Part shown: positions 29,241 through 37,580 of the stretch, one piece after another
Layout: every line of letters begins with the position of its first letter
Position numbering within the stretch: position 1 is the first letter of the stretch
Source of the DNA: Myxococcales bacterium
GTDB taxonomy: Bacteria; Myxococcota_A; Polyangia; Polyangiales; JAFGIB01
Assembly (NCBI GenBank): GCA_029880325.1
Contig: JAOUOP010000002.1
Location: 160,454 to 224,453 of the forward strand
Direction: 5' to 3'
Length of the DNA: 64,000 nt
The notes under the pieces: generated by a model
Told to the model about the DNA's origin: nothing
Databases searched by the model: none
What the model saw: only the letters and a program-made list of their open reading frames with translations
Position numbers and translations under genes: made by a program

Positions 29241-30650
29241 GTGGACCTAAAATCGCCGGCGAGGATGGTGGACGACAGCAGCACTTCCGGGGCTCGCCGC
29301 AGTCTCGACCGAGGTGGGCAGCGCGAGTCGGGGCAATGGTCCTCGTCGCAGGGCAACCACGACAGCCTCGAGTTGGCGCGCGCCACCGAGCCTCTGGGCA
29401 CCTCCGAAGCGCCGCGGCCGATCAGCGGATGGCCCGAGCGCTACGTACTGCACGGTCAGCTGGGGCGCGGCGGCATGTCCATCGTCTACTCGGTCTATGA
29501 CCGCGTGATGGAGCGCGACGTGGCGATGAAGGTCTTCGACCGCGTGAGCCGCCCCGATCGGCTGCGCCGCTTCCTGGCCGAGGCGCGCATCACCGGCCGC
29601 CTCGATCACCCCAACATCGTGCCCGTCTACGACGTGCAGGCCGACGACGGCGCGCTGCCCACGCGCTTCACCATGAAGCGTGTGGAGGGCGAGACGCTGG
29701 AAGAAGCGCTCTATCGCCTGGGCGAGTCGAGACTTTCGGCGCGCTCGCTGGAGTGGCTGCTGGGCATCTTCATCAAGGTCTGTGACGCGGTTGCTTTCGC
29801 CCACGGCCGCAGCGTCGTTCACTGCGACCTCAAGCCCAGTAACATCATGATCGGCGAGCACGGCCAGGTCTACGTGATGGACTGGGGCGTGGCTGTCGAC
29901 CGCTCGGCCGAGGCGCTTTCGGGGGAGGGCGCGCGCGAGGCGCCCGGCGGCACACCGGCCTTCATGGCCCCCGAGCAAGTGCGCGGCACCGTCGCCCAGA
30001 TCGACGAGCGCACCGACGTCTACGGCCTGGGCGCCCTGCTCTACGCGATCCTGACGGTGTTGCCGCCCCACGACGGCAAGGATGCGCGCGAGGATGAAGA
30101 GCTGGCGGCCAAGGGCATCGTGCCGCGCCCCGAGGTCGCCGTCCCCAACTCCGAGTTACCCCCGGGACTGTGCCACATCACCATGCGCGCCCTGGCTGCC
30201 GATCCCACCGAGCGCTACGAAAGCGTCTCCGAGATCAAGGAGGCGGTGCAGGACTTCCAGCGTGGCGGCGGCTGGTTCGAGACCGTGCGTTTCGAAGCCG
30301 GCGAGGCCATCGTGCGCGAAGGCGAGCTGCCCGACGCGGCCTACATCATGCTCTCGGGTCGCTGCGAAGTCTTCCGTGAACGCGACGGCCAGCGCCATGT
30401 GATGAACGAGTTCGTGACGGGCAACGTCTTCGGCGAAATCTCGATCTTCGGCGGCTCGCGTCGCACCGCCAGCGTTTCGGCCGCGACAGAGACCACGGTG
30501 CTCAAGGTGACGCGCGAGGCGCTGGGGCACGAGTTGGAGCGCACCGCCTGGCTCAAGGCGTTCGTCGAGAGCCTGGCCGAGCGCTTCATCGACGTCGAAA
30601 CCCGCCTGCGCCAATACGAAGACGGCGGGCGGCAGTCGAATCCGGATTGA
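29241..30650 (+). CDS. Ser/Thr protein kinase with C-terminal cyclic-nucleotide-binding domain
   Basis: The protein has 469 residues. An unstructured polar N-terminus (1-65) is followed by a kinase domain (67-340): GQLGRGGMSIVY glycine loop, K97, a catalytic loop HCDLKPSN (D196) with Cys in place of the usual Arg, and DWG (214-216) in place of DFG. Residues 345-455 form a cNMP/CRP-type domain (EGELPDAAYIMLSGRCEVF, then FGEISIFGGSRRTASVSA with the Arg-Thr-Ala phosphate loop). No membrane helix is seen, so it is cytoplasmic. Activity is probably switched by a cyclic nucleotide or a similar ligand. The start is GTG 29241 or ATG 29265. Confidence 0.9.
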   Translation: MDLKSPARMVDDSSTSGARRSLDRGGQRESGQWSSSQGNHDSLELARATEPLGTSEAPRPISGWPERYVLHGQLGRGGMSIVYSVYDRVMERDVAMKVFDRVSRPDRLRRFLAEARITGRLDHPNIVPVYDVQADDGALPTRFTMKRVEGETLEEALYRLGESRLSARSLEWLLGIFIKVCDAVAFAHGRSVVHCDLKPSNIMIGEHGQVYVMDWGVAVDRSAEALSGEGAREAPGGTPAFMAPEQVRGTVAQIDERTDVYGLGALLYAILTVLPPHDGKDAREDEELAAKGIVPRPEVAVPNSELPPGLCHITMRALAADPTERYESVSEIKEAVQDFQRGGGWFETVRFEAGEAIVREGELPDAAYIMLSGRCEVFRERDGQRHVMNEFVTGNVFGEISIFGGSRRTASVSAATETTVLKVTREALGHELERTAWLKAFVESLAERFIDVETRLRQYEDGGRQSNPD

Positions 30651-30660
30651 CGACTTCGAG

Positions 30661-31662
30661 TCAAGCGTACTTCAGCGGGTTGCCTAGGCCCAGCATCTTC
30701 CACAACCAGGCGCTGCGCGGACCGAGCAACTCCAGCTTGATGCACAGCCTGGCGACCGAGGCCAGCGAGGCGCGCACCTTCTGCTTGTGACCGGGGTTGT
30801 CGGTGTAGGCCTCGCGAATTACGGAAGCCGGGATCGCGAACTTGCGGATCGTCGAGCGCGAGGGCTCGAGCATCATCTTGGCCATGTCCCCGAGGATGAT
30901 GGGCACCATCACCGCGAGCCGCAGGCGTGCAAAGAAGCCCAGCTTGGGCACGTTGCGCTCCAGGTAACTGCGCGCAAAGCACAGGTGGCGCGACTCCTCG
31001 GTGACGTGGATCTTCATGATCCGGGTCAACAGCGGGTGATGTTCCTTCTCGGAGCGCAGCGCTTGCTTTTGCTCGTAGTCGATGGGCTCCTCGCCGCCCA
31101 GCACGAAGAAAAAGAAAAGCTCGGGAAAGACCCGGCCCAGGCGCACGACGAAGCGCGTGCCCAGCTCGGTGCTGGCGCTGAGGCCGCGCGGATCGAGACC
31201 CGAGCGATTGATGAACTCCTGGAACATCAGCGAGTGCTGGGCCTCCTCGATGACCTCGTGGTAGGCGTAGCGAAATTCAGGCGAGCCATTGGGCAGCCGC
31301 GCGGCGAACTCCAGCAACCCGCGCTTGAGCACGCTCTCGAAGACCACCCCCATTTTCATCGCGCCCACCACGCCGGTCAGCCCCAGCTCGGCCCGCACGG
31401 CCTGGGGCTGGGCCTTGTACCAGGCGGTGGCTCCAAGCACGTCGTCGTCCGAAAGTTCGAAACGGGGGTCGTCGGCCCGGATGGCGTTTGCCGGCGCGTC
31501 CCAGTCGATGTCGGCGTAGGCGTCGTAGTGCTTGGTGACCGAGTGGGCGCTGAGCTTCTTCAACAGGCCCTCGTAGGACCGCCTCGGCGGCTCCTCGGGT
31601 AGCGCGCCGGCGGCTGCGGCAGGTGGCGCTGGGGGCGAAAACGACTCGACGACGGCTTGCAT
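30661..31662 (-). CDS. AurF-family di-iron oxygenase
   Basis: This protein of 333 residues starts at ATG 31662 with a perfect AGGAGGT site. It contains the di-iron ligand pattern of the AurF (p-aminobenzoate N-oxygenase) family: a Glu in VVFESVLKRGLLEF, E140xxH143 in YHEVIEEAQHSLMFQEF, and HVTEESRH (His-x3-Glu-x2-His). The family oxidises amines or related groups with O2; many uncharacterised members occur outside antibiotic clusters. No biosynthetic cluster is seen here. It is divergent from the YdeP-type molybdoenzyme; the shared 80-base region carries palindromes that could regulate both. Confidence 0.85.
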   Translation of the reverse strand: MQAVVESFSPPAPPAAAAGALPEEPPRRSYEGLLKKLSAHSVTKHYDAYADIDWDAPANAIRADDPRFELSDDDVLGATAWYKAQPQAVRAELGLTGVVGAMKMGVVFESVLKRGLLEFAARLPNGSPEFRYAYHEVIEEAQHSLMFQEFINRSGLDPRGLSASTELGTRFVVRLGRVFPELFFFFVLGGEEPIDYEQKQALRSEKEHHPLLTRIMKIHVTEESRHLCFARSYLERNVPKLGFFARLRLAVMVPIILGDMAKMMLEPSRSTIRKFAIPASVIREAYTDNPGHKQKVRASLASVARLCIKLELLGPRSAWLWKMLGLGNPLKYA

Positions 31663-31688
31663 GGTGACCTCCTCTGACCTCTGAAAGC

Positions 31689-31724
31689 CATTGTTTACTG
31701 TAACACCACACGCTGTCAACAATG
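31689..31724. promoter_or_regulatory. Palindromic operator region between the AurF-type and YdeP-type genes
   Basis: A perfect 9-bp palindrome TTACTGTAA lies at 31695-31703, of a type often bound by TetR-like repressors. Flanking arms CATTGTT (31689-31695) and AACAATG (31718-31724) form a second, wider inverted repeat. The site lies in the divergent promoter region, 27 bases from the AurF start and 41 from the YdeP-type start. Confidence 0.5.
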
Positions 31725-31744
31725 AATTTGCACGGGACTGCGAT

Positions 31745-33994
31745 ATGGTCTGCGCCCCCATGCCCCCCACCCCTCCCCCCAGCCGCGGAAGGCCCTCGCT
31801 TCCCTTCGGCATGTTTTCGCAAAAACCCAATCATTACCGGGAGATGCTGCGAATCGGCTGGCGCAACCGCAGGCGCGCCGGCTACGCCCTGCGGGTGCTG
31901 CGCGAGGGCGTGTGCGATGGCTGTGCGCTGGGGACCTCGGGGCTTTCCGACTGGACCATGGAGGGCATGCACCTGTGCCTGGTGCGGCTGAACCTGCTCG
32001 AGCTCAACACCATGGATGCGCTCGAGCCCGCACGGCTCGCCGACGTCGAGGCGCTGCGCGAACTCGATCCGCGGGCCCTGCGCCGACTGGGGCGGCTGCC
32101 GGTGCCCATGCGCCGACGCCGCGGTGAGCCGGGCTTCACTCCCCTGAGCTGGCCCCAGGCGATCGAGGAAATCGGGGCGCGGATGGGCCGCGCCGACCCG
32201 GCGCGCATCGCCTGCTATCTGACCTCGCGGGGCCTGGGCAACGAGGTCTACTTCGCCGCGCAGAAAGCCTTTCGGTACCTCGGCTCGCCCAACGTCGACA
32301 ACGCCGCCCGGCTCTGCCACAGCCCCTCGACGGCGGCCATGAAGCGCGTGCTCGGCGTGGCAGCATCAACTTGCAGTTATCGCGACTGGTATGGCGCCAA
32401 GCTGGTGATTTTCTTCGGCAGCAATCCGGCCAACGACCAGCCGGTGGCGGTGAAGTATCTGGCGGAGGCCAAGAAGCTCGGCACGCGTGTGCTGAGCGTC
32501 AACCCCCTGCGCGAACCCGGCATGGAGCGCTACTTCATCCCCTCGGACATGCGCTCGGCTCTGACCGGGACGCCCATCGTGGACCAGCACTACCGGGTCG
32601 CCACCGGTGGCGATCACGCCTTCATCTACGCCGTGCAGAAGCTCTTGCTCGACAAGGGCTACTTCGATCGCGACTTCATCGGCGAGCACACCAGCGGCTT
32701 TGGCGCCTATCGGGCGTTCATCGGCGGCCTGGACTTCGACGACCTGGTGGCGCGCTCGGGGTCCGACGCCGAAAGCATCACGCACTTCGCCAAGCAACTG
32801 ATCAGCTCCGAGAGCGTCGTCTTCGTCTGGAGCATGGGCCTGACCCAGCACAGCGGCGGCACCGAGACCATCGAGGCCCTGTGCTGCCTGGCCTTGAGCC
32901 TGGGCCTGGTGGGCCGCGAAAACTGTGGGCTCATGCCCATCCGAGGTCACTCGGGCGTGCAGGGCGGCGCCGAGATGGGCGCCTACGCCAACGTCTTTCC
33001 CGGCGGCGCAGCCATCGACGAAGCCGAGGCCCAGCGGCTCGAGCAGCTGTGGGGCTTTGCACCGCCAGCGCGCGTGGGGCTCGACACCACGGCTATGCTG
33101 GAGGCGGCGCTTTCGGGCGAGCTCGAGCTATTGTACGCGGTCGGCGGCAACTTCCTCGACACCCTGCCGCAGCCGGCGGAAGTCGAGCGCGCCCTGTCGC
33201 GGGTGCCCACGCGTGTGCACCAGGACATCATGCTCAACCACTCGATGCTCGTGGAGCCCGAGGACAGCCTGTATCTATTGCCAGCCAAAACCCGCTACGA
33301 GCACGACGGCGGCATCACGCAGACCACCACCGAGCGCAGGGTGATCTTCAGCCCCAGCGTCGAAGGCCACCGCATCGCCGAAGCGCGCGAGGAGTGGAAG
33401 ATTCTGATCGACCTGGCCAAGGCCGCCAAGCCCGAGCAGGCCGAACTCATCGACTACCGCGATGCCACGGCCATCCGCGAAGACATCGCCCGCAGCATCG
33501 ACTTCTACGCGCCCATCGCAGGGCTGTCGAAGCGGGGGGATCAGTTTCAGTGGGGCGGGCGCCTGCTGTGTCAGGGGGGAGAGTTTCCCTTGCCCAAGGG
33601 GCGCGCCCTCTTCGTCACCAGCGAGCCCCGCGACAGCCGCACCGAGGCGGATTTCTTTCGCCTGGCCACGCGCCGGGGCAAGCAGTTCAACAGCCTGATC
33701 CAGGCCGATGTCGACCAGCTCACCGGAGCCAGTCGCGATCATGTGTTCATGAACGTGCAGGACATGCAGCGGCTTGGGCTCGCCCAGGATGACCCGGTGC
33801 AGGTGCAAAGCGAGGTCGGACGCGTGCGGGGGCGGGCCTTCGCCGCAGACCTGACGCCAGGCAACCTGCAGATGCACTGGCCGGAAGCCAACCCGCTGAT
33901 CGACGCCGGACGCCGCGATGACGGCGGCAAGGTGCCCGACTACAACGCCGTGGTGCAGCTGAGCCGGGTGGCAGGAGCGCCCGGCGATGGGTGA
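31745..33994 (+). CDS. FdhF/YdeP-family molybdopterin oxidoreductase
   Basis: The 749-residue enzyme is of the DMSO-reductase superfamily. The N-terminus has only the pair C57/C60 in GVCDGCALGT, as in YdeP-type proteins, rather than a full four-Cys cluster motif. Core blocks include FFGSNPANDQPVAVKYLAEA, GLVGRENCGLMPIRGHSGVQG and LLYAVGGNFLDTLPQP, and the C-terminal Mo-cofactor domain ends GKVPDYNAVVQLSR. The family is poorly defined; E. coli YdeP is linked to acid resistance. ATG 31745 is chosen; an upstream TTG at 31691 would overlap the operator palindrome. The gene overlaps fdhD by eight bases, so both form an operon. Confidence 0.88.
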   Translation: MVCAPMPPTPPPSRGRPSLPFGMFSQKPNHYREMLRIGWRNRRRAGYALRVLREGVCDGCALGTSGLSDWTMEGMHLCLVRLNLLELNTMDALEPARLADVEALRELDPRALRRLGRLPVPMRRRRGEPGFTPLSWPQAIEEIGARMGRADPARIACYLTSRGLGNEVYFAAQKAFRYLGSPNVDNAARLCHSPSTAAMKRVLGVAASTCSYRDWYGAKLVIFFGSNPANDQPVAVKYLAEAKKLGTRVLSVNPLREPGMERYFIPSDMRSALTGTPIVDQHYRVATGGDHAFIYAVQKLLLDKGYFDRDFIGEHTSGFGAYRAFIGGLDFDDLVARSGSDAESITHFAKQLISSESVVFVWSMGLTQHSGGTETIEALCCLALSLGLVGRENCGLMPIRGHSGVQGGAEMGAYANVFPGGAAIDEAEAQRLEQLWGFAPPARVGLDTTAMLEAALSGELELLYAVGGNFLDTLPQPAEVERALSRVPTRVHQDIMLNHSMLVEPEDSLYLLPAKTRYEHDGGITQTTTERRVIFSPSVEGHRIAEAREEWKILIDLAKAAKPEQAELIDYRDATAIREDIARSIDFYAPIAGLSKRGDQFQWGGRLLCQGGEFPLPKGRALFVTSEPRDSRTEADFFRLATRRGKQFNSLIQADVDQLTGASRDHVFMNVQDMQRLGLAQDDPVQVQSEVGRVRGRAFAADLTPGNLQMHWPEANPLIDAGRRDDGGKVPDYNAVVQLSRVAGAPGDG

Positions 33995-34847
33995 AGACAG
34001 CGCGCGGGCGGTGAGCGAGCGGGCCGCTGCGCTGATCGACGGCGACGGGGTGGCGCGCAGCCTGGCGGTCGCGGTGGCCGTGGAGCAGCCGCTGCAGATC
34101 CTGTTGGCCGGCGAGCCCTTCGCGGTGACCATGCGCACCCCGGGTCAGGACCGGGAACTGGTGGCGGGTCTGTTGCTGGCCGAGGGGCTGATCGGAGGGG
34201 TTGCCGACCTGGGAGGCCTCAGCCACTGCGGTCGCCCGGGCGAAGCGGGCTTCGGGCACACCATGGAGGTCAAGCCGGGGCCGGGCTTCAGCTTTGACCT
34301 GGAGGAGCGTGCGCCGATTCGGCGCGGCACGCTGACGGCTTCTTCCTGTGGCGTCTGTGGACGCGAACGCATCGATGACCTGCTTTCACGCATGGGCCCG
34401 CTTGCGCCGGGCGCGCCGCTGTCGCTCGCGGTGCTGCGTGCCTCGACGGCGACCCTGGAAGCGCACCAGCCGGGCTTCGCAAAGAGCGGCGGCCTGCATG
34501 GGGCGGCGGTACTCGACTGCGATGGAAGGATGCTCACGGCGCGCGAGGACGTGGGGCGGCACAACGCGGTGGACAAGGCCATCGGCGCGCTGCTGCTTGC
34601 GGGGCGGCTGCCGCCGGGCGAGCGGCAGCAGGGCGAGCAGCCCGCGGTCCTGGTCATCAGCGGGCGCATCAGCTTCGAAATCGTGCAAAAAGCGCTGGCC
34701 GCGGGGCTTCGCGCCGTCTGCGGCATCTCCGCCCCCAGCTCCCTGGCCATCGACCTGGCCCAGGAGGCCGGGCTGACGCTGGCAGCCTTTGTGCGCGAGG
34801 GGCGCCTGAGTCTGTTCACCGACGTGGAGCGGGTCTCGGAGCCGTGA
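33987..34847 (+). CDS. fdhD: Formate dehydrogenase accessory sulfurtransferase FdhD
   Basis: The 286-residue FdhD has the conserved TASSCGVCG (C121, C124), the N-terminal block EQPLQILLAGEPFAVTMRTP, GLLLAEGLI, and AREDVGRHNAVDKAIGALLL. FdhD passes sulfur to the bis-MGD cofactor so that the apo-oxidoreductase becomes active. Its eight-base overlap with the YdeP-type gene indicates it serves that enzyme. The gene ends just before a short palindrome (TTCCCTTAGGGAA, 34875-34887) that could act as a weak terminator. Confidence 0.93.
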   Translation: MGEDSARAVSERAAALIDGDGVARSLAVAVAVEQPLQILLAGEPFAVTMRTPGQDRELVAGLLLAEGLIGGVADLGGLSHCGRPGEAGFGHTMEVKPGPGFSFDLEERAPIRRGTLTASSCGVCGRERIDDLLSRMGPLAPGAPLSLAVLRASTATLEAHQPGFAKSGGLHGAAVLDCDGRMLTAREDVGRHNAVDKAIGALLLAGRLPPGERQQGEQPAVLVISGRISFEIVQKALAAGLRAVCGISAPSSLAIDLAQEAGLTLAAFVREGRLSLFTDVERVSEP

Positions 34848-34952
34848 GCTATCTCACCGGAAACACGCGAAATTTTCCCTTAGGGAAGCTTTGGGCGGAG
34901 TCGGGGGCCCGGTGCTGGCCGGCAGGGGGTAAAAAAAAGCACATAAAGATAG

Positions 34953-35001
34953 CTTATTGGCCCATAAGGTAATTGTGATCGGCCCGCGGCGGGCCTATGC
35001 T
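34953..35001 (+). promoter_or_regulatory. Sigma70-like promoter with upstream palindrome
   Basis: TTGTGA (34973-34978) and TATGCT (34996-35001) are separated by exactly 17 bases. Just upstream lies the near-palindrome CTTATTGGCCCATAAG (34953-34968), preceded by an A-tract and AT-rich DNA. The spacing and the terminator 140 bases downstream strongly suggest a short transcript starting near 35008. Confidence 0.65.
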
Positions 35002-35007
35002 CCATAC

Positions 35008-35141
35008 CTACATCGCCTGGGGTGCAGTTCCTCGATCCCATTGACCCAACCCGGGGAACCTCAAGCGATCGTACCGACCTGACAACCGACCTCATAACTC
35101 ACCCCGAAAAGCCTGCCGGCACCCACCGGCAGGCTTTTCCC
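35008..35141 (+). ncRNA. Candidate structured small RNA (about 130 nt)
   Basis: No plausible protein frame exists between the promoter at 34973-35001 and the terminator at 35107-35138. The sequence has a 10-bp closing stem with one bulge (GGGGTGcAGTT 35019-35029 with AACTCACCCC 35096-35105), an inner hairpin (gttcc with ggaac) and a possible cgatc/gatcg pairing. The last stem is the terminator itself. It does not show the SRP RNA apical loop, a tRNA shape or a tmRNA end, so no known class is assigned. It is a stand-alone gene between fdhD and slyD. Confidence 0.6.
35107..35138 (+). terminator. Strong intrinsic terminator
   Basis: Arms aaaagcctgccgg (35107-35119) and ccggcaggctttt (35126-35138) are perfect complements with a 6-base loop; a T-rich tail (ttttccc, then ttt) follows. 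It also has an A-tract on the other side, so it could work in both directions. Confidence 0.88.
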
Positions 35142-35190
35142 TTTAAAGGCGCCCGGCGGGAAAGCGGGGGCGCGGGGGCGCGCCGCGGAG

Positions 35191-35210
35191 GCTGCCAGGG
35201 ACGTTTCTGG
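35191..35210 (+). repeat. Short intergenic repeat GCTGCCAGGGACGTTTCTGG, copy 1
   Basis: Exact 20-base copy shared with 40826-40845. It lies 3' of slyD, which ends at 35273 on the minus strand. Confidence 0.75.
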
Positions 35211-35272
35211 GCGGGCACGTTTGTGAGCGGAGCCCATCGGCGCCGGCCCACTGACACCCCGATGGCAGCCGC

Positions 35273-35758
35273 TCAGTCGTGCGAGCCGCCAGGGCCGTGC
35301 ACGTGGCCATGGGATAGCTCGGCCGCGGTGGCCTCGCGCACGCCGCGGACGGTCACCTGGAAGTGCAGGGTCGCACCGGCCAGCATGTGATTGGCGTCGA
35401 CCGTGACCGCGTCTGGCAGAACCTCGGTGACGAGCAAGGGCACCGCGCCACCGTCAGGCGTCTGCATCTGCAGCATGACGCCCGCCTCCAGCTCCAGGTC
35501 GGCCGGCATCTTGTCGCGCGGCACCTGGAAGACCCGCTGCGGGTCGCGTGGGCCGTAGCCCTTCTCGGCGGGCACGCTGACCGAGACCTCGTCGTTCTCG
35601 CGCTTGCCCACGAGCGCCTCCTCGAGACCGGGAACGATCTGACCGTGCCCGTGAAGGTAGAAGAGCGGCTCGCGCCCTTCGCTCGAGTCGATGACGTCGC
35701 CAGCGTCGCCCTTGAGCGTGTAATCGATCGACACGACGCTGTCGTTCTGGATGTCCAT
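35273..35758 (-). CDS. slyD: SlyD-type FKBP peptidyl-prolyl isomerase
   Basis: The protein has 161 residues. The FKBP core begins NDSVVSIDYTLKGDAGDVID; the IVPGLEEALVGKRENDEV block and the IF-domain EKGYGPRDPQRVFQVPRDKMP follow, with the VDANHMLAGATLHFQV block typical of SlyD. The C-terminus is His-rich (SHGHVHGPGGSHD), weaker than the long metal-binding tail of E. coli SlyD but still able to bind metal. It is a cytoplasmic foldase and chaperone. No operon partner is apparent. Confidence 0.93.
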   Translation of the reverse strand: MDIQNDSVVSIDYTLKGDAGDVIDSSEGREPLFYLHGHGQIVPGLEEALVGKRENDEVSVSVPAEKGYGPRDPQRVFQVPRDKMPADLELEAGVMLQMQTPDGGAVPLLVTEVLPDAVTVDANHMLAGATLHFQVTVRGVREATAAELSHGHVHGPGGSHD

Positions 35759-36155
35759 TGTCTCTGTCCCTTCGATCCAGAGTCACCCGTGCGGCAACCC
35801 GCAGGAGCCCCCTTTTCATGTCTGGCTTCCGCTTGCAAATCACCCACGCCTTTTTTGCCCCGCGTCCCGTCGCTGTGCACGGCGTCTCCGGTAGGCAGGT
35901 AGGGGACCGGCGCGCGCGTGCCCCCAGCAGCAGCAGGGCTGCCAGGACCGTTTCTGCGGGATCGTTTCTGCGCCCGAACCCGCGCGCTGCACGCCGCTCT
36001 GAGCGCCCCCGTGCTCGAAGTACCGGTTCGGCGACCCGCAGGGTGCTGCCATCGCGCCGGGTCGCAGCCGATGATCACGCCGGAGCGCCGACGCGCCCGC
36101 CGCTATCGTCCGCGGCCTGTGCTGCGGCCGAAGTGCAACCGAAGTCCGGTCGCGC
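35759..36155. other. Intergenic region with a degenerate short-repeat copy
   Basis: This 397-base stretch between slyD and the DUF1552 gene has no convincing coding frame. It must hold the minus-strand promoter of slyD near 35780-35850. A diverged copy of the short repeat (gctgccaggaccgtttctg) lies at 35938-35956, and atcgtttctgcgcc at 35961-35974 echoes its second half. Confidence 0.5.
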
Positions 36156-37580
36156 TCAGGCAAATAGCTCGCTGAGGGGGCCGCTGTTGAGGGGGCGGCC
36201 GCCGGCGCCGCTGCCGGTGTTCCAACCGAAGTGGGTGTCGGGGGCGCCCATGGCCTGCAGGACGGTGGTCCAGAGGTCACCGAGACTGCGGCCTCCCTGG
36301 GGCTGGTAATCGACGCGGCGGCCCTTGCGCAGCTCGCCCTGCAGGTCGCCGACCAGCAGCACGGGCAGGTCATTGACGCTGTGGGCGCTGTGGCGCAGGG
36401 AGGAGACCCAGACCACCAACGTGTTGTCGAGCAAGCTGGTGTCAGGGCCGTCGGGCGTGGCGGCGAGGATGTCGAGTAGCTCGGCGATGGCGCTGGCGTA
36501 CCAGCGGAAGATGGCCTCGCGCTGCTCGGCGGTGCCCTCGTCGTGATGGACCACGGCATGGAAATTCGCCGGGATGAAGGGCGAGCCACCCGCCAGCCAG
36601 GGAAAGGTGTTGGTCTGGATGGTGCGCAGGTGGATCGAGGCCACGCGCGTCGCCTGGCACGCAAAAGCCAGGGCCGAAAGCCGCCCCATGGTGCGCAAGA
36701 GGACGTCGTCGTAGACGCCGTCGCCATTGAAGAGGTCGCCCTCGATGTGGCTCCAGTTGGAGGGCAGCGACAGGCTGGGGTTGTCGCAGACGATCTGCAC
36801 CGTCTGCTGCACGTCGCGCTCGATCGCGCGCACCAGGTCGGCATGCTGGTCGAGTCGCTCGCGGTCGGCCTGGCCGGCGCGCCTGCGCACCGAGCCCAGC
36901 TGGTCGAGCACGGCGTCGAGCACGCTGCCGCGCCGGGCGCGCAGGATCTCGAGCGGCGAGGGCTCGGCGGGCGCGGCAGCGGCGGTCGCGAAGAGGTTGT
37001 CGAAGACCTGCTGCGGGTTGGTCTGACCCTCGTCGAAGACCACGCTGTCGCCAACCTGCTGCCAGCGCATGCGGTGCTCGGAGTGCACGCCGCCGATGGA
37101 GAGCGGCAGCAGCGGCGTGCCCAGCCGACTGGCCAGGTGGTGGTCGATGCTTGGACCGGCGATCTCCGAGGTCCAGTCGCACTCCACACCCTCGGTGAAG
37201 TTGCCAGAAGCGTCAAAGGCGGCCTTGATCGGATAGCAGCTCAGCAGGGTCTTGCCCGAGGCGTTATGACCATTGCTGGCCATCAGGCCCGCCACCACGT
37301 TGTCGATGCCACCGACGATGGTCAGCCGATCGCGGTGGGCACTGAAGGGCTCGAGAATGGTCGAGAGGGTACCGATGGCGTTTTCGTCACCGCTCGAGGA
37401 CCAGGTCTCGCGCTCGTAGGACGTGTTGATGTCCATGCTGAAGCCGGTCGAGATGAAGAGCACGCGCGTGGGCGCCGCGCTCTGGGCCCAGCTGCGCCGT
37501 GGTTGGAACATCTCGAGCAGCGGCAGGCCCAGGGTCACGCCGGCGGCGCCGCGGAGAAAGCTTCGACGGGACATGTTCAT
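36156..37580 (-). CDS. DUF1552 domain protein with Tat signal
   Basis: This 474-residue protein starts at ATG 37580 (a GGAG site lies 8 bases upstream) with MNMSRRSFLRGAAGVTLGLP, a twin-arginine signal, so it is exported folded. The body has the DUF1552 pattern (FISTGFSMDIN, VGGIDN, GHNASG, SIDHHLASRLG) and ends RPLNSGPLSELFA. DUF1552 proteins are sulfatase/alkaline-phosphatase-fold relatives found next to DUF1592/DUF1588 cytochrome-like proteins in myxobacteria and planctomycetes. It overlaps the DUF1592 gene by four bases (ATGA), so both are translated together. The substrate is unknown. Confidence 0.85.
   Translation of the reverse strand: MNMSRRSFLRGAAGVTLGLPLLEMFQPRRSWAQSAAPTRVLFISTGFSMDINTSYERETWSSSGDENAIGTLSTILEPFSAHRDRLTIVGGIDNVVAGLMASNGHNASGKTLLSCYPIKAAFDASGNFTEGVECDWTSEIAGPSIDHHLASRLGTPLLPLSIGGVHSEHRMRWQQVGDSVVFDEGQTNPQQVFDNLFATAAAAPAEPSPLEILRARRGSVLDAVLDQLGSVRRRAGQADRERLDQHADLVRAIERDVQQTVQIVCDNPSLSLPSNWSHIEGDLFNGDGVYDDVLLRTMGRLSALAFACQATRVASIHLRTIQTNTFPWLAGGSPFIPANFHAVVHHDEGTAEQREAIFRWYASAIAELLDILAATPDGPDTSLLDNTLVVWVSSLRHSAHSVNDLPVLLVGDLQGELRKGRRVDYQPQGGRSLGDLWTTVLQAMGAPDTHFGWNTGSGAGGRPLNSGPLSELFA

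Noticed and set aside
30661..34847. Natural-product biosynthetic cluster, suggested by the AurF-type gene and the methyltransferases
   Set aside because: No polyketide, peptide or tailoring cluster surrounds it; the neighbours are a molybdoenzyme, FdhD and a kinase.
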